Shown here in pieces: positions 35,070-42,754 of a DNA stretch of 64,000 nt (position 1 is its first letter; each line of letters begins with the position of its first letter). The DNA comes from Enterococcus sp. 5H (GTDB lineage Bacteria; Bacillota; Bacilli; Lactobacillales; Enterococcaceae). The translations under genes were made by a program, and so were the position numbers. The notes beneath the pieces are model-generated. The model was not told the origin of the DNA, searched no databases, and saw only the letters and a program-made list of their open reading frames with translations. Location: positions 1 through 64,000 of the forward strand of contig NZ_AMDP01000014.1 of assembly GCF_028128615.1 (NCBI RefSeq). Reading direction: 5' to 3'.

Positions 35070-36341
35070 ATGAATGATTATTTCGATGTATTTTTTCATC
35101 AGCAGGCAATCCCAGTCACTACAGGGACCGTTCTCTATCAAAAAGATAGTTTAGACGAGATTAGTGATGCGTATGAAACACTCTACGAGCGTATCACAGA
35201 TAGATTCCTTACAATGCGTGAGAATGATGAAATTTCTCGAAAACTTATCTCAACACCTGTAAAAAAACATTTAGAAATTCAGTTTTTTCAAACTCAACTA
35301 AATTGGGATGTATTATTAGAAGAACTAGAAGAACTATTTCCACAATTCATTTGGACTAAAATAATTGAAGAAGTTGACGATGCTTTTAGTACATATTTCT
35401 GTGAATTAATCCCCTTGTCGTTTAGAAAAGATGAAGAACCAGTATATTTTAGTGTTTCAGATAGTTTAGAACAAATGGGGTATTCAAAATCTGATTCTGT
35501 CAGCAGTATTTTAGAAGCTAAGCTTCTTTCTGAGTTCCAAGAAGAAGATAACTCTGTTGACGAAGAAATATTAAGTTTTCCAGTAGAAGTTTCTATAGAA
35601 GAGAACATTGAAGAAGACCCAGTAGAATTTGAATATGAAGACGAAGTTGAAGAACTTGAAATTGAAGAAGTCGAACCAGAACCAATGGATGAAGACGAAA
35701 GCCCAGAAACCGATGTAATCATTGAGCCGAAAGAGGATCTTGATTTCACTATAGCTGTTCGCTCAGAGCAAAATGAAGTTTTATTTCTTAAAGAAAGCTT
35801 GAAGCGTGAAAAAGCGTCAAAGGAACGGGTGCGGGTAGCAAAAGAAAAATTGGAGTTCGAGCTGCTCGCCATCGAAAATAGTATGCTGGTAAACGGATTG
35901 AAACGGTTCAAAAAGTATCAAAAATCTTCTATTGATGAAGAGGATTGGTACAAACCGGTAAGAATTGATTTAATTCAATATGATGATCTTTATAAAAAAG
36001 CCAAATTTGTTGAACAATCTTGGCGTTTAAATCGTCAGTTGGTTACAATTACAGAAAAAATGACTGTGACGAGAGATCAATGGGTTTATGAACGTGCACG
36101 CGTGGAAAAAATTAAAAATAGTGTTTCTGAAATGGATTTACAATCTATGATGGAGCAATGTCATTTGATTAATGAACGTGTTAAAATTCGTCCAGGCTTC
36201 CTATTTTTGAAACCACAAGTGAAGTTATATCAAATTGATTATGAACAATTAGAAAAAATTAGTGCATTTTTCGATATTATTCAAACAGAAAATCGATTAT
36301 TAGAGTCTGTAATTGAACAAAAAGATCCTGAAGCAAATTAA
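35070..36341 (+). CDS. Acidic coiled-coil protein of unknown function
   Basis: A 423-residue protein with no signal peptide or membrane helix, so cytoplasmic. Residues about 1-150 are globular (MNDYFDVFFHQQAIPVTTG). Residues about 165-225 are extremely rich in Glu and Asp, and residues about 240-423 are mostly coiled coil ending LLESVIEQKDPEAN. I do not recognise a family. It shares the acidic-plus-coiled-coil design of the first gene in this operon and is cotranscribed with the LysM glucosaminidase (24 bp gap). A scaffold or partner role in wall splitting is a guess from context. A very strong terminator follows. Confidence 0.78.
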   Translation: MNDYFDVFFHQQAIPVTTGTVLYQKDSLDEISDAYETLYERITDRFLTMRENDEISRKLISTPVKKHLEIQFFQTQLNWDVLLEELEELFPQFIWTKIIEEVDDAFSTYFCELIPLSFRKDEEPVYFSVSDSLEQMGYSKSDSVSSILEAKLLSEFQEEDNSVDEEILSFPVEVSIEENIEEDPVEFEYEDEVEELEIEEVEPEPMDEDESPETDVIIEPKEDLDFTIAVRSEQNEVLFLKESLKREKASKERVRVAKEKLEFELLAIENSMLVNGLKRFKKYQKSSIDEEDWYKPVRIDLIQYDDLYKKAKFVEQSWRLNRQLVTITEKMTVTRDQWVYERARVEKIKNSVSEMDLQSMMEQCHLINERVKIRPGFLFLKPQVKLYQIDYEQLEKISAFFDIIQTENRLLESVIEQKDPEAN

Positions 36342-36773
36342 AAAATGACTATAAAAGAGGCAATAAAACAAACAGAATTGGTTTGTTTTATTGCCTCTTT
36401 TGCTTTAAATAGATGGGATTTTAACTATTATTTATTGAAAGAATTAGCAAAAAAGAGATAGATTATCACTTATTTTTGATATAAATGTCATATATAATTT
36501 GTAATAATTCCTTATTTTTTGTAACATAACAGATGTTGTTTTATTTGTTTGATAAAAATTTCTGAAAAAAACATGATTTTTTCCAAAAAATATATCATTA
36601 AAGAAGCTAGTGCGAACAAGTGTTTTTAGCCGTTTTTTTTGTGAGCTGTCATGGAATGAAAACACTCGTAACGAATTGTCACTGGATTTTCACCTATGAA
36701 ATATTTTTAGATGTTAAAGTATGCAAAGTCGATTAACAAACGACAAAATACTTTTTTACAAAGGAGAAACAAC
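36342..36773. other. Terminator and long leader before the Apf-like gene
   Basis: After the terminator at 36353-36404, about 370 bp contain no gene. An inverted repeat AGTGTTTT (36619-36626) and AAAACACT (36659-36666) lies inside what may be a structured 5' leader. I could not match it to a known riboswitch such as ydaO. A clear promoter was not recognised. Confidence 0.4.
36353..36404. terminator. Strong 21-bp-stem terminator
   Basis: A perfect 21-bp stem (36353-36373 with 36381-36401; core AGAGGCAATAAAACA) and a 7-base loop end the three-gene coiled-coil/glucosaminidase operon. The A-rich left flank and T-rich right flank suit either strand. Confidence 0.92.
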
Positions 36774-37328
36774 ATGAAATCACTTAAAACGATTTTATTA
36801 GCAACAACTTTGACTGCAGGATTTGGAATTTTTATGGGAACGACTGACGCACATGCCGATAGCTTATATACAGTAAAATCTGGAGATACTTTATCTACTA
36901 TCTCTCATCAATTCAGCGGAGACAGCAGCTTAATTGATTTAATCGCAAAAGATAATAATATTGTTGACATAAATATGATTTTTGAAGGTGAAGAGTTAAC
37001 AATCCGTACGGACAAAGAAGCAGCTCCAAAAGAGCAAGCTCCTGTAGCACAAGAAGCTACAGCATCAACAGCTACATCAACAGAAGCCGCAGCTACTACT
37101 GCAGTAACAACTTCTTCTGCAAAAGAATGGATTGCCCAAAAGGAATCTAGCGGTTCATATACTGCTACTAACGGACGTTACATTGGTAGATACCAATTAG
37201 ATTCATCGTATTTAAATGGTGATTATTCTGAAGCTAATCAAGAACGTGTAGCTGACAGCTATGTTGCTGGACGCTATGGTTCATGGGAAGCAGCTCAAGC
37301 TTTCTGGATGGCTAACGGCTGGTATTAA
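36774..37328 (+). CDS. LysM protein of the aggregation-promoting factor (Apf) type
   Basis: A 184-residue secreted protein. The signal peptide is residues 1-28 (ending AHADS). A LysM domain covers about 29-78 (YTVKSGDTLSTISHQF), then an Ala/Thr-rich linker, then a C-terminal lysozyme/transglycosylase-like domain (about 115-184) with WIAQKESSGSY, IGRYQL and the characteristic ending GSWEAAQAFWMANGWY. That ending is diagnostic of lactobacillal and enterococcal Apf-like proteins, which remodel or bind peptidoglycan. The frame opens at 36711, but AAGGAG lies directly before ATG 36774 and the signal peptide begins there. Confidence 0.9.
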   Translation: MKSLKTILLATTLTAGFGIFMGTTDAHADSLYTVKSGDTLSTISHQFSGDSSLIDLIAKDNNIVDINMIFEGEELTIRTDKEAAPKEQAPVAQEATASTATSTEAAATTAVTTSSAKEWIAQKESSGSYTATNGRYIGRYQLDSSYLNGDYSEANQERVADSYVAGRYGSWEAAQAFWMANGWY

Positions 37329-37416
37329 GAATAACTATTTAGAGATACATAAACTAAGTTAGACACATAGTTTAAGTTCCTATCATTCAACTAGTTAATA
37401 GAAAAAAATTAATTTT

Positions 37417-37464
37417 GAGTTTAAACCATTACTAAATTTTAGTGTTGATTTAAGCTCTTTTTTA
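37417..37464 (+). terminator. Terminator of the Apf-like gene
   Basis: GAGTTTAAA (37417-37425) pairs with TTTAAGCTC (37449-37457), one G-T pair, around an inner hairpin ACTAAA-T-TTTAGT. Six T residues follow. Confidence 0.75.
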
Positions 37465-37570
37465 TTGTAAAAGCACGTAAGGAAAGGATTTGATAAAAAT
37501 AGGGTATAATATGTTAATAAACAAAATAATTGTATGTTAAATAATTTACTCAAGAAAGGGTGTTATTGAT

Positions 37571-37786
37571 ATGCCAAAATTTTATAAGAATTTGAAGACC
37601 GGTGCAATCATTAGTGAGGCAGAATTTAAAGAAAAATTGATGTCTAATGTAACGGAAGTGGGATCTGATTTTGGTATGATGGGGATGGGTTCTGGAGCTT
37701 ATAGCAATTTTGGAAATGAAATTTTTGAAGGAGAAATCGATAATTATAGCGAGTATGTTCCGTATGACCCCGATCAAGAGGAATAA
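37571..37786 (+). CDS. Small acidic hypothetical protein
   Basis: A 71-residue protein that I do not recognise. The N-terminus MPKFYKNLKTGAIISEAEFKEKL is followed by a Gly/Met-rich stretch (GSDFGMMGMGSGAYSNFG) and an acidic tail. There is no signal peptide or membrane helix. ATG 37571 follows AAAGGGTG and a TATAAT at 37505-37510 is a possible -10. It is 38 bp upstream of the LssY_C protein gene, and the two may form an operon. Confidence 0.65.
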   Translation: MPKFYKNLKTGAIISEAEFKEKLMSNVTEVGSDFGMMGMGSGAYSNFGNEIFEGEIDNYSEYVPYDPDQEE

Positions 37787-37824
37787 AACTATAGGCTATA
37801 AGATGTGAAAGGAGAAATGAGGAA

Positions 37825-38622
37825 ATGAAAAAGCAATCATTTTTGAATAGTATTTTTCGATTATTACGTTTTATTTTGATTGTATTTGTTGGTTACATCG
37901 TTTATCAAGCATTATTTTCTGAGATTTTAACAAAAAGGATTCATATTTTTGCTTATATATTTTTCTGGTTGTTTAGTTCATATATTATTTTACCATTCGT
38001 TAATAAGTTACTTACAGGACATTATTTACCTAATTACTTTATTGGTCGCTCGAGAACTGGTGATGGGCTTTTAGGAGATCCGATCAATTTAGCGTTTATT
38101 GGTGATGAAAATGAATTAAAACAACTTTTCTTGGATTCTGGCTGGACGATAGCAGAACCTTTAACACTACGATCTAGCATCCATATGGTTGCGGCTAGTG
38201 TATTTGCTCGATCTTATCCTAGTGCACCAGTTAGTTCGCTATTTTTATTTAACAAAAAACAAGATTTGGCGTTTGAAAAAGAAATAGAAAATAACCCTAG
38301 ACGAAGACATCACGTTCGTTTTTGGAAGACACCAGAAAAATGGTATTTACCTGGTGGTCGAAAAGCTGATTGGTTAGGTGCAGCAACGTACGATAAAAAA
38401 GTTGGCTTTTCTATTTTTACGGGACAGTTTACGCATAAAATTAATTCTGATATTGACCAAGAGCGGGATTTTGTTTTAGCTTCCATTAAGGACTCTGCTC
38501 ATAATATTGAGGTTGAAATGGTAGAGCATTTTACAACAAGTTATCACGGTCGTAATGGTGGCGGTGACCGAATTTTTACAGATGGTTCGCTACCATTTAT
38601 TCAAGTGACCAAATCTAAGTAA
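37825..38622 (+). CDS. Membrane protein with LssY C-terminal domain
   Basis: A 265-residue protein with two membrane helices (about 13-32 and 40-62). They are followed by a soluble domain of about 190 residues matching the LssY_C pattern: PINLAFIGDENELKQLFLDSGWTIAEP, HHVRFWKTPEKWYLPGG, WLGAATYDKKVGFS and THKINSDIDQERDFV. The domain was named for a C-terminal region of Legionella LssY, and its biochemical function is unknown. AAAGGAG is followed by ATG 37825. A bidirectional terminator ends the gene. Confidence 0.82.
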   Translation: MKKQSFLNSIFRLLRFILIVFVGYIVYQALFSEILTKRIHIFAYIFFWLFSSYIILPFVNKLLTGHYLPNYFIGRSRTGDGLLGDPINLAFIGDENELKQLFLDSGWTIAEPLTLRSSIHMVAASVFARSYPSAPVSSLFLFNKKQDLAFEKEIENNPRRRHHVRFWKTPEKWYLPGGRKADWLGAATYDKKVGFSIFTGQFTHKINSDIDQERDFVLASIKDSAHNIEVEMVEHFTTSYHGRNGGGDRIFTDGSLPFIQVTKSK

Positions 38623-38623
38623 T

Positions 38624-38669
38624 AAAACCAACAGAGAAAAAGCAAATTCGCTTTTCCTCTGTTGGTTTT
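38624..38669. terminator. Bidirectional terminator between convergent genes
   Basis: A 20-bp stem with one mismatch (38624-38643 with 38650-38669; core AAAACCAACAGAG) and a 6-base loop separates the LssY_C gene (+) and the YczE-like gene (-). It has A-rich and T-rich flanks for both directions. Confidence 0.9.
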
Positions 38670-38672
38670 ATA

Positions 38673-39308
38673 CTAACTTTCCACTAATTTTTTTCTAAGC
38701 AGTCGGTTTTCATAGCCTAACTTAGTTAGTGAAATTGTGCCGGATAATAAAAACAAACTAATTACAGTCCCTTCTCTTACAAAAATAGGTAAGTGATAAA
38801 AAAGAGAGAGCGCTAAAGAAAAAGTGACTGAGAAAAGATCAATGCCATATCTAAAGCGTGCAAATGAGTAACCAGTTAATTCGGATAACCGAATACAAAC
38901 ACTTTCAATTGGAAAAGGCAAAACATTTAATGAAATCACTATTCCCGTAGCAAAACCTGCGATACAAGTCCCTAAAATGAAAATAAGAACTTTTAAAAGA
39001 TAATTTTCTAAAACAAAAGAGGCAAGAACTGTATAAGAAAAAAAGTTAATAATGCTGCCCAATGAAAATATTGCAAGAAACATATAGAAGTATTTTAGAT
39101 AAGCTTTTTGTTTGGATAAAAGGATATAAAGTAGGAGAAAGAGTGTATTCAAAATAAAAGTAACTGTGCCGACTTTGATATTGCTGATTGCAGCTAGTGC
39201 TACATTTAAAGAATTAAAACTACTTACTCCAATATCTGCTTTAATCGTTAAGCTTATACCAACTCCGCTTAGAATATAGAAAAAAAGTGATGCAATTGTT
39301 TTTTTCAT
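38673..39308 (-). CDS. YczE/YitT-type integral membrane protein
   Basis: A 211-residue protein with five or six membrane helices. The N-terminus, LFFYILSGVGISLTIKADIGVSSFNSLNVALA, is the pattern of the YczE/YyaS/YitT family, as is GTVTFILNTLFLLLYILL. The function of the family is unsettled; transport has been proposed. It is divergent from a Crp/Fnr-type regulator whose gene begins about 105 bp away, so that regulator probably controls it. AGGAGG precedes the ATG on the minus strand. Confidence 0.82.
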   Translation of the reverse strand: MKKTIASLFFYILSGVGISLTIKADIGVSSFNSLNVALAAISNIKVGTVTFILNTLFLLLYILLSKQKAYLKYFYMFLAIFSLGSIINFFSYTVLASFVLENYLLKVLIFILGTCIAGFATGIVISLNVLPFPIESVCIRLSELTGYSFARFRYGIDLFSVTFSLALSLFYHLPIFVREGTVISLFLLSGTISLTKLGYENRLLRKKLVES

Positions 39309-39413
39309 AATAAACCTCCTGAATTAATTTGATCTCCCGAATAACTATAAGTAGTAATTTAAGGGATTTTGCTACATAATAATAGGAGATATCTCATGTT
39401 TTTAGGAGGAGAA

Positions 39414-40088
39414 ATGAAAAAATATCAATTAAAGGATTTAAACGGATTAAAAACGACCAAGACAATCGATTTTAGAACCTATTTTTCTGAGGAATTATTA
39501 GCTAAGGCTGAGCTCTTCGTCTATGAAAAAAATGATTATATCGTTCGTTTAGATCAAAAAGTGGAACATTTATTCTTTTTGCTCGAAGGCCGAGCAAAAA
39601 TATATAAGATTCATGAAAATGGCAAACGTTCATTATTGCAGTTTTTAGGCACTGGTGATTTTATTGGCGAGTTAACACTTTTAGATGTTGAAGATCAAGT
39701 CAAAGATGTCCAAGCAATTGACCGTTGTTTATGTTTGGCATTTCCTTATACGACTGCTCAAACAGAGCTACTAGATGATAACCATTTTTTGAGAATGATT
39801 TCCAAGTATTTGGGGCGTAAGGTTTTATTAAGAGTAGAACATTTTTCCAACAATCAAAATTATGAACTAAAGTATCGGCTAGCGGCTTATATGTTGCAAA
39901 CAGAAGTCGATGGTATTTATCATGAAAGGCAAACTGAAACAGCAGAATTTTTAGGAGTAAGCTATCGACATTTGATGTACACTTTAAATGAATTTATGGA
40001 AAATCAGCTTGTGGTAAAATGTGGAAAAAGTTATGAGCTTAATATTACAGAACTGAAGAAACTTGGCGAAGGACTAATGGACTATTAG
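39414..40088 (+). CDS. Crp/Fnr-family regulator (YeiL-like)
   Basis: A 224-residue transcription factor. A cyclic-nucleotide-binding-type beta-roll (about 30-130, with VRLDQKVEHLFFLLEGRAKIYKI and FLGTGDFIGELTLLD) is followed by the long dimer helix and a C-terminal helix-turn-helix (TAEFLGVSYRHLMYTLNEF). No N-terminal cysteine cluster is present, so it is not an oxygen-sensing Fnr with an Fe-S cluster. I chose ATG 39414, just after AGGAGG; an in-frame ATG at 39396 with its own AGGAG is possible and would add six residues. It is divergent from the YczE-like membrane protein gene, its probable target. Confidence 0.85.
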   Translation: MKKYQLKDLNGLKTTKTIDFRTYFSEELLAKAELFVYEKNDYIVRLDQKVEHLFFLLEGRAKIYKIHENGKRSLLQFLGTGDFIGELTLLDVEDQVKDVQAIDRCLCLAFPYTTAQTELLDDNHFLRMISKYLGRKVLLRVEHFSNNQNYELKYRLAAYMLQTEVDGIYHERQTETAEFLGVSYRHLMYTLNEFMENQLVVKCGKSYELNITELKKLGEGLMDY

Positions 40089-40238
40089 GAAATGAATGAT
40101 TGTGCTAAAAACAAGTAGGAGATGCTATACCTATTTGTTTTTCTGGAGTTGCATTTATAAATGGTGGAATAAAAAAAATAATATTGAAATGTTATTGTTA
40201 GCTTTTTATTCCAAATTATTTTATTCTAAAAGAGGAAT

Positions 40239-40267
40239 TTGTAAGCGTTTTAAAAATGTGCTTACAA
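40239..40267 (+). promoter_or_regulatory. Inverted repeat with cre-like core before the chitinase gene
   Basis: TTGTAAGC (40239-40246) and GCTTACAA (40260-40267) form a perfect 8-bp inverted repeat. The left part reads TGTAAGCGTTTTAA, close to the CcpA cre consensus. Catabolite repression of a chitinase gene would make sense. A short RNA hairpin is the alternative. Confidence 0.5.
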
Positions 40268-40330
40268 GCCAATCAGCAACAAAACATACAGCTCCATTGT
40301 TGTATGAATAATAAAAAAGAGGTGGAGAGA

Positions 40331-42616
40331 TTGAAAAAAGTGTTTAGAAAAAATGTCAACGGTTTATCAGCTCTAATTCTTCTTATGTCTAGTTTGGTGC
40401 TGGCGGTTTCAGTTTTAGTACCAAATAAACAGGTACAAGCTGCAGAAACACAGCAGTATCGCAATGTGATGTACTATGGTGATTGGTCGATTTGGGGTGG
40501 TGAGGATAATTTTTATCCTAAAGATATTCCGGCAGATCAATTAACTCATTTAAATTATGCCTTTTTAGATTTTGATAGCAGTGGTAATTTGAAGTTTACC
40601 GATAAGGACGCAGCTGTTGGTGCACCAGTCGGTCAAGACGGTGTTCAGTGGAATAGTGCAAGTGCAGGTGTGTTGAATGCGATTCAAGATCTTAGGGCTA
40701 AAAATCCTAATTTGAAAATAGGTGTTTCGATCGGCGGCTGGTCTAAATCAGGTGATTTTTCTGATGTCGCAGCAAATCCAACGGTTCGAGCAAACTTTGT
40801 CAGCAACATTGCTAAATTCATTAAATATACAAACATGGATTTTGTTGACTTGGATTGGGAATATCCAGCATCAGTGAGAGAACCAGACAAAGTTGATAAC
40901 ACTAACGATGAAGGAACTCCCCATGCAAAACCAGAAGATAAACAGAATTTTATTACACTTTTACAAGATATTCGGACGGCAATTGATAAGCAAGGAAAAG
41001 ACTTAGGCAAAACCTATGAATTATCTGTTGCTTTGTCAGCAGCGCAAAATACATTGAAAAATGGCGTTGATGTAGCTGAATTATTTAAAGTTGTCGATTT
41101 TGCTAATGTGATGACCTATGATATGAATGGTGCATGGACACCAAATAGTGCTCATCATACAGCACTTTATGGTAATCCGGCAGATCCCAACTACGATAGT
41201 GGTTTTTCGGTCGATCAAACCGTAAAATATTTACAAAAAAACGGTGCGCCTTCTAGTAAAATTGTAATCGGAGCAGCTTTTTATACTCGTGGTTGGAATA
41301 AAGTAGCCGCAGGAACAGACAGTACTCATCCCGGTCTATTTCAAGCGGCAGAAAAAAATAATAAAGATGCTGATTTAACACCGACGTATGGCGCTAATAA
41401 CAAAAATCCGCTTAAATCAGGTGATGGCGGACGTGCAGGTGGTGTTTGGCCATATCGTAATATTGCTGATCTGAAAGTTAAATCACCAGATCTGAAAGAA
41501 TACTGGGATGATGTAGCAAAAGCACCTTATATGTACAATCAGAAAACAGGAGAATTTTATACCTATGACAATACACGCTCTATTGGTTATAAAATAGAAT
41601 ACGTTAAAAATAATCAATTAGGTGGAGTCATTTCATGGATGCAGTCTCAAGATAAACCAACAGATACAACAAAACGCGATGAATTAACAAAATCAATCAA
41701 AAATGGTTTGTTTGGAGCAACAGCTTTACCAGGAAATAAAACAATCTATGCTGATTTAAATGTGAAAGCAAGTATTGTGCCGTATAGTGAAAATGGCGCA
41801 GGTTACGAAATTACTGTTAAAAATAATGAAACATCCAATGAAACGGGTGACGTGTTAAAAGCAGTAGAAGCAGCTTTTGAAACAGTTAAACTGCCAAAAT
41901 TGTATATTCCAATTAATGCAGCAGAAAATTTAACTGCTGGTGACTATAAAGCTGGTACAGTAACTGTAGAAAACGGCTATGTTGTTGTTGATTTATCGTC
42001 GGTATATGATGCCCAACAAATTCCGCAAGGAGCAAGTTACACATTTAGACTAAAATCAAGCGCAGCATCAGTTGACGTGAATCGAATTGCAAGTATTGAA
42101 TTAACCCAACGAATTGCTAAAAATGGAGCAGAATTAAGCAAACAAACTATTTATGGTGGTGGTGCAGTAAATCCAGATCCAACTGATACCACTCCGCCGA
42201 CAACACCGCAAAACTTAGTAGCTGGAACAATTACTGATTCGACCGTGGCTTTGAGTTGGTCAGCGTCTACAGATAATGTGAAATTAGCTGGCTATAAAAT
42301 ATACCGTGATGGTGTACTTGTCGCAACTGTTGCTGAAACAACGTATACAGATGCTAATTTAAAAGCGAATACGACCTATAATTATACTGTGAAAGCATAC
42401 GACGCAGCTGGTAATCTTTCAACTGAAAGTAATGCTGTTGCGGCTAAAACCAAAGAAAGTACGACTCCGCCAGCAACAAATGAATGGAATGCAACCAAAG
42501 CCTATAATGGTGGGGAGATCGTTACCTACCAAGGAAAAACTTACAAAGCAAAATGGTGGACCCAAGGCAATGTTCCCGGAGCGGAACAATGGGGGCCGTG
42601 GGCATTAATAGGATAA
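40331..42616 (+). CDS. Secreted GH18 chitinase with FnIII and chitin-binding domains
   Basis: A 761-residue secreted enzyme. The signal peptide is residues 1-39 (ending VQAAE). The GH18 barrel has the catalytic DxxDxDxE motif at 170-177, with Glu177 the acid/base, so it should cleave chitin by substrate-assisted catalysis. An intermediate domain (about 470-615) is followed by a fibronectin type III module (TPPTTPQNLVAG to AVAAKTK) and a C-terminal CBM5/12 chitin-binding domain (WNATKAYNGGEIVTYQGKTY, with WWTQG and WGPW). TTG 40331 follows GAGGTG and begins the signal peptide; the frame upstream (to 40256) lacks a ribosome binding site and is not hydrophobic. Confidence 0.93.
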   Translation: MKKVFRKNVNGLSALILLMSSLVLAVSVLVPNKQVQAAETQQYRNVMYYGDWSIWGGEDNFYPKDIPADQLTHLNYAFLDFDSSGNLKFTDKDAAVGAPVGQDGVQWNSASAGVLNAIQDLRAKNPNLKIGVSIGGWSKSGDFSDVAANPTVRANFVSNIAKFIKYTNMDFVDLDWEYPASVREPDKVDNTNDEGTPHAKPEDKQNFITLLQDIRTAIDKQGKDLGKTYELSVALSAAQNTLKNGVDVAELFKVVDFANVMTYDMNGAWTPNSAHHTALYGNPADPNYDSGFSVDQTVKYLQKNGAPSSKIVIGAAFYTRGWNKVAAGTDSTHPGLFQAAEKNNKDADLTPTYGANNKNPLKSGDGGRAGGVWPYRNIADLKVKSPDLKEYWDDVAKAPYMYNQKTGEFYTYDNTRSIGYKIEYVKNNQLGGVISWMQSQDKPTDTTKRDELTKSIKNGLFGATALPGNKTIYADLNVKASIVPYSENGAGYEITVKNNETSNETGDVLKAVEAAFETVKLPKLYIPINAAENLTAGDYKAGTVTVENGYVVVDLSSVYDAQQIPQGASYTFRLKSSAASVDVNRIASIELTQRIAKNGAELSKQTIYGGGAVNPDPTDTTPPTTPQNLVAGTITDSTVALSWSASTDNVKLAGYKIYRDGVLVATVAETTYTDANLKANTTYNYTVKAYDAAGNLSTESNAVAAKTKESTTPPATNEWNATKAYNGGEIVTYQGKTYKAKWWTQGNVPGAEQWGPWALIG

Positions 42617-42649
42617 GGCTACTAAATATTTAACTTGTTTAGAAAACTA

Positions 42650-42750
42650 AAAAACGGATCAAGCGATGCCTAGTTGTAATGACCAAAAAAGTTAGATTTC
42701 AGTTTAACCTTTTTGCATCATTATATAGTCAACATCAATGATCCGTTTTT
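42650..42750. terminator. Convergent terminator with a long structured loop
   Basis: AAAAACGGATCA (42650-42661) pairs with TGATCCGTTTTT (42739-42750) across 77 bp. Inner complementary segments (GATGC/GCATC and CAAAAAAGTTA/TTAACCTTTTTG) build a longer imperfect stem. The chitinase (+) and Mga-like (-) genes converge here. Confidence 0.65.
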
Positions 42751-42754
42751 TTAT

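Noticed and set aside
35294-35911. 205-codon minus-strand frame rich in Ser
   Set aside because: Antisense to the Glu-rich part of the acidic coiled-coil gene; composition is explained by GAA/GAT codons read backwards.
36402-36773. Possible c-di-AMP (ydaO-type) riboswitch before the LysM gene
   Set aside because: I looked for the conserved ydaO blocks because such leaders precede wall-hydrolase genes in other Firmicutes, but did not find them.
40096-40311. 71-codon frame before the chitinase gene
   Set aside because: No ribosome binding site, odd Cys/Trp/Lys-rich composition, and it overlaps the cre-like regulatory repeat.
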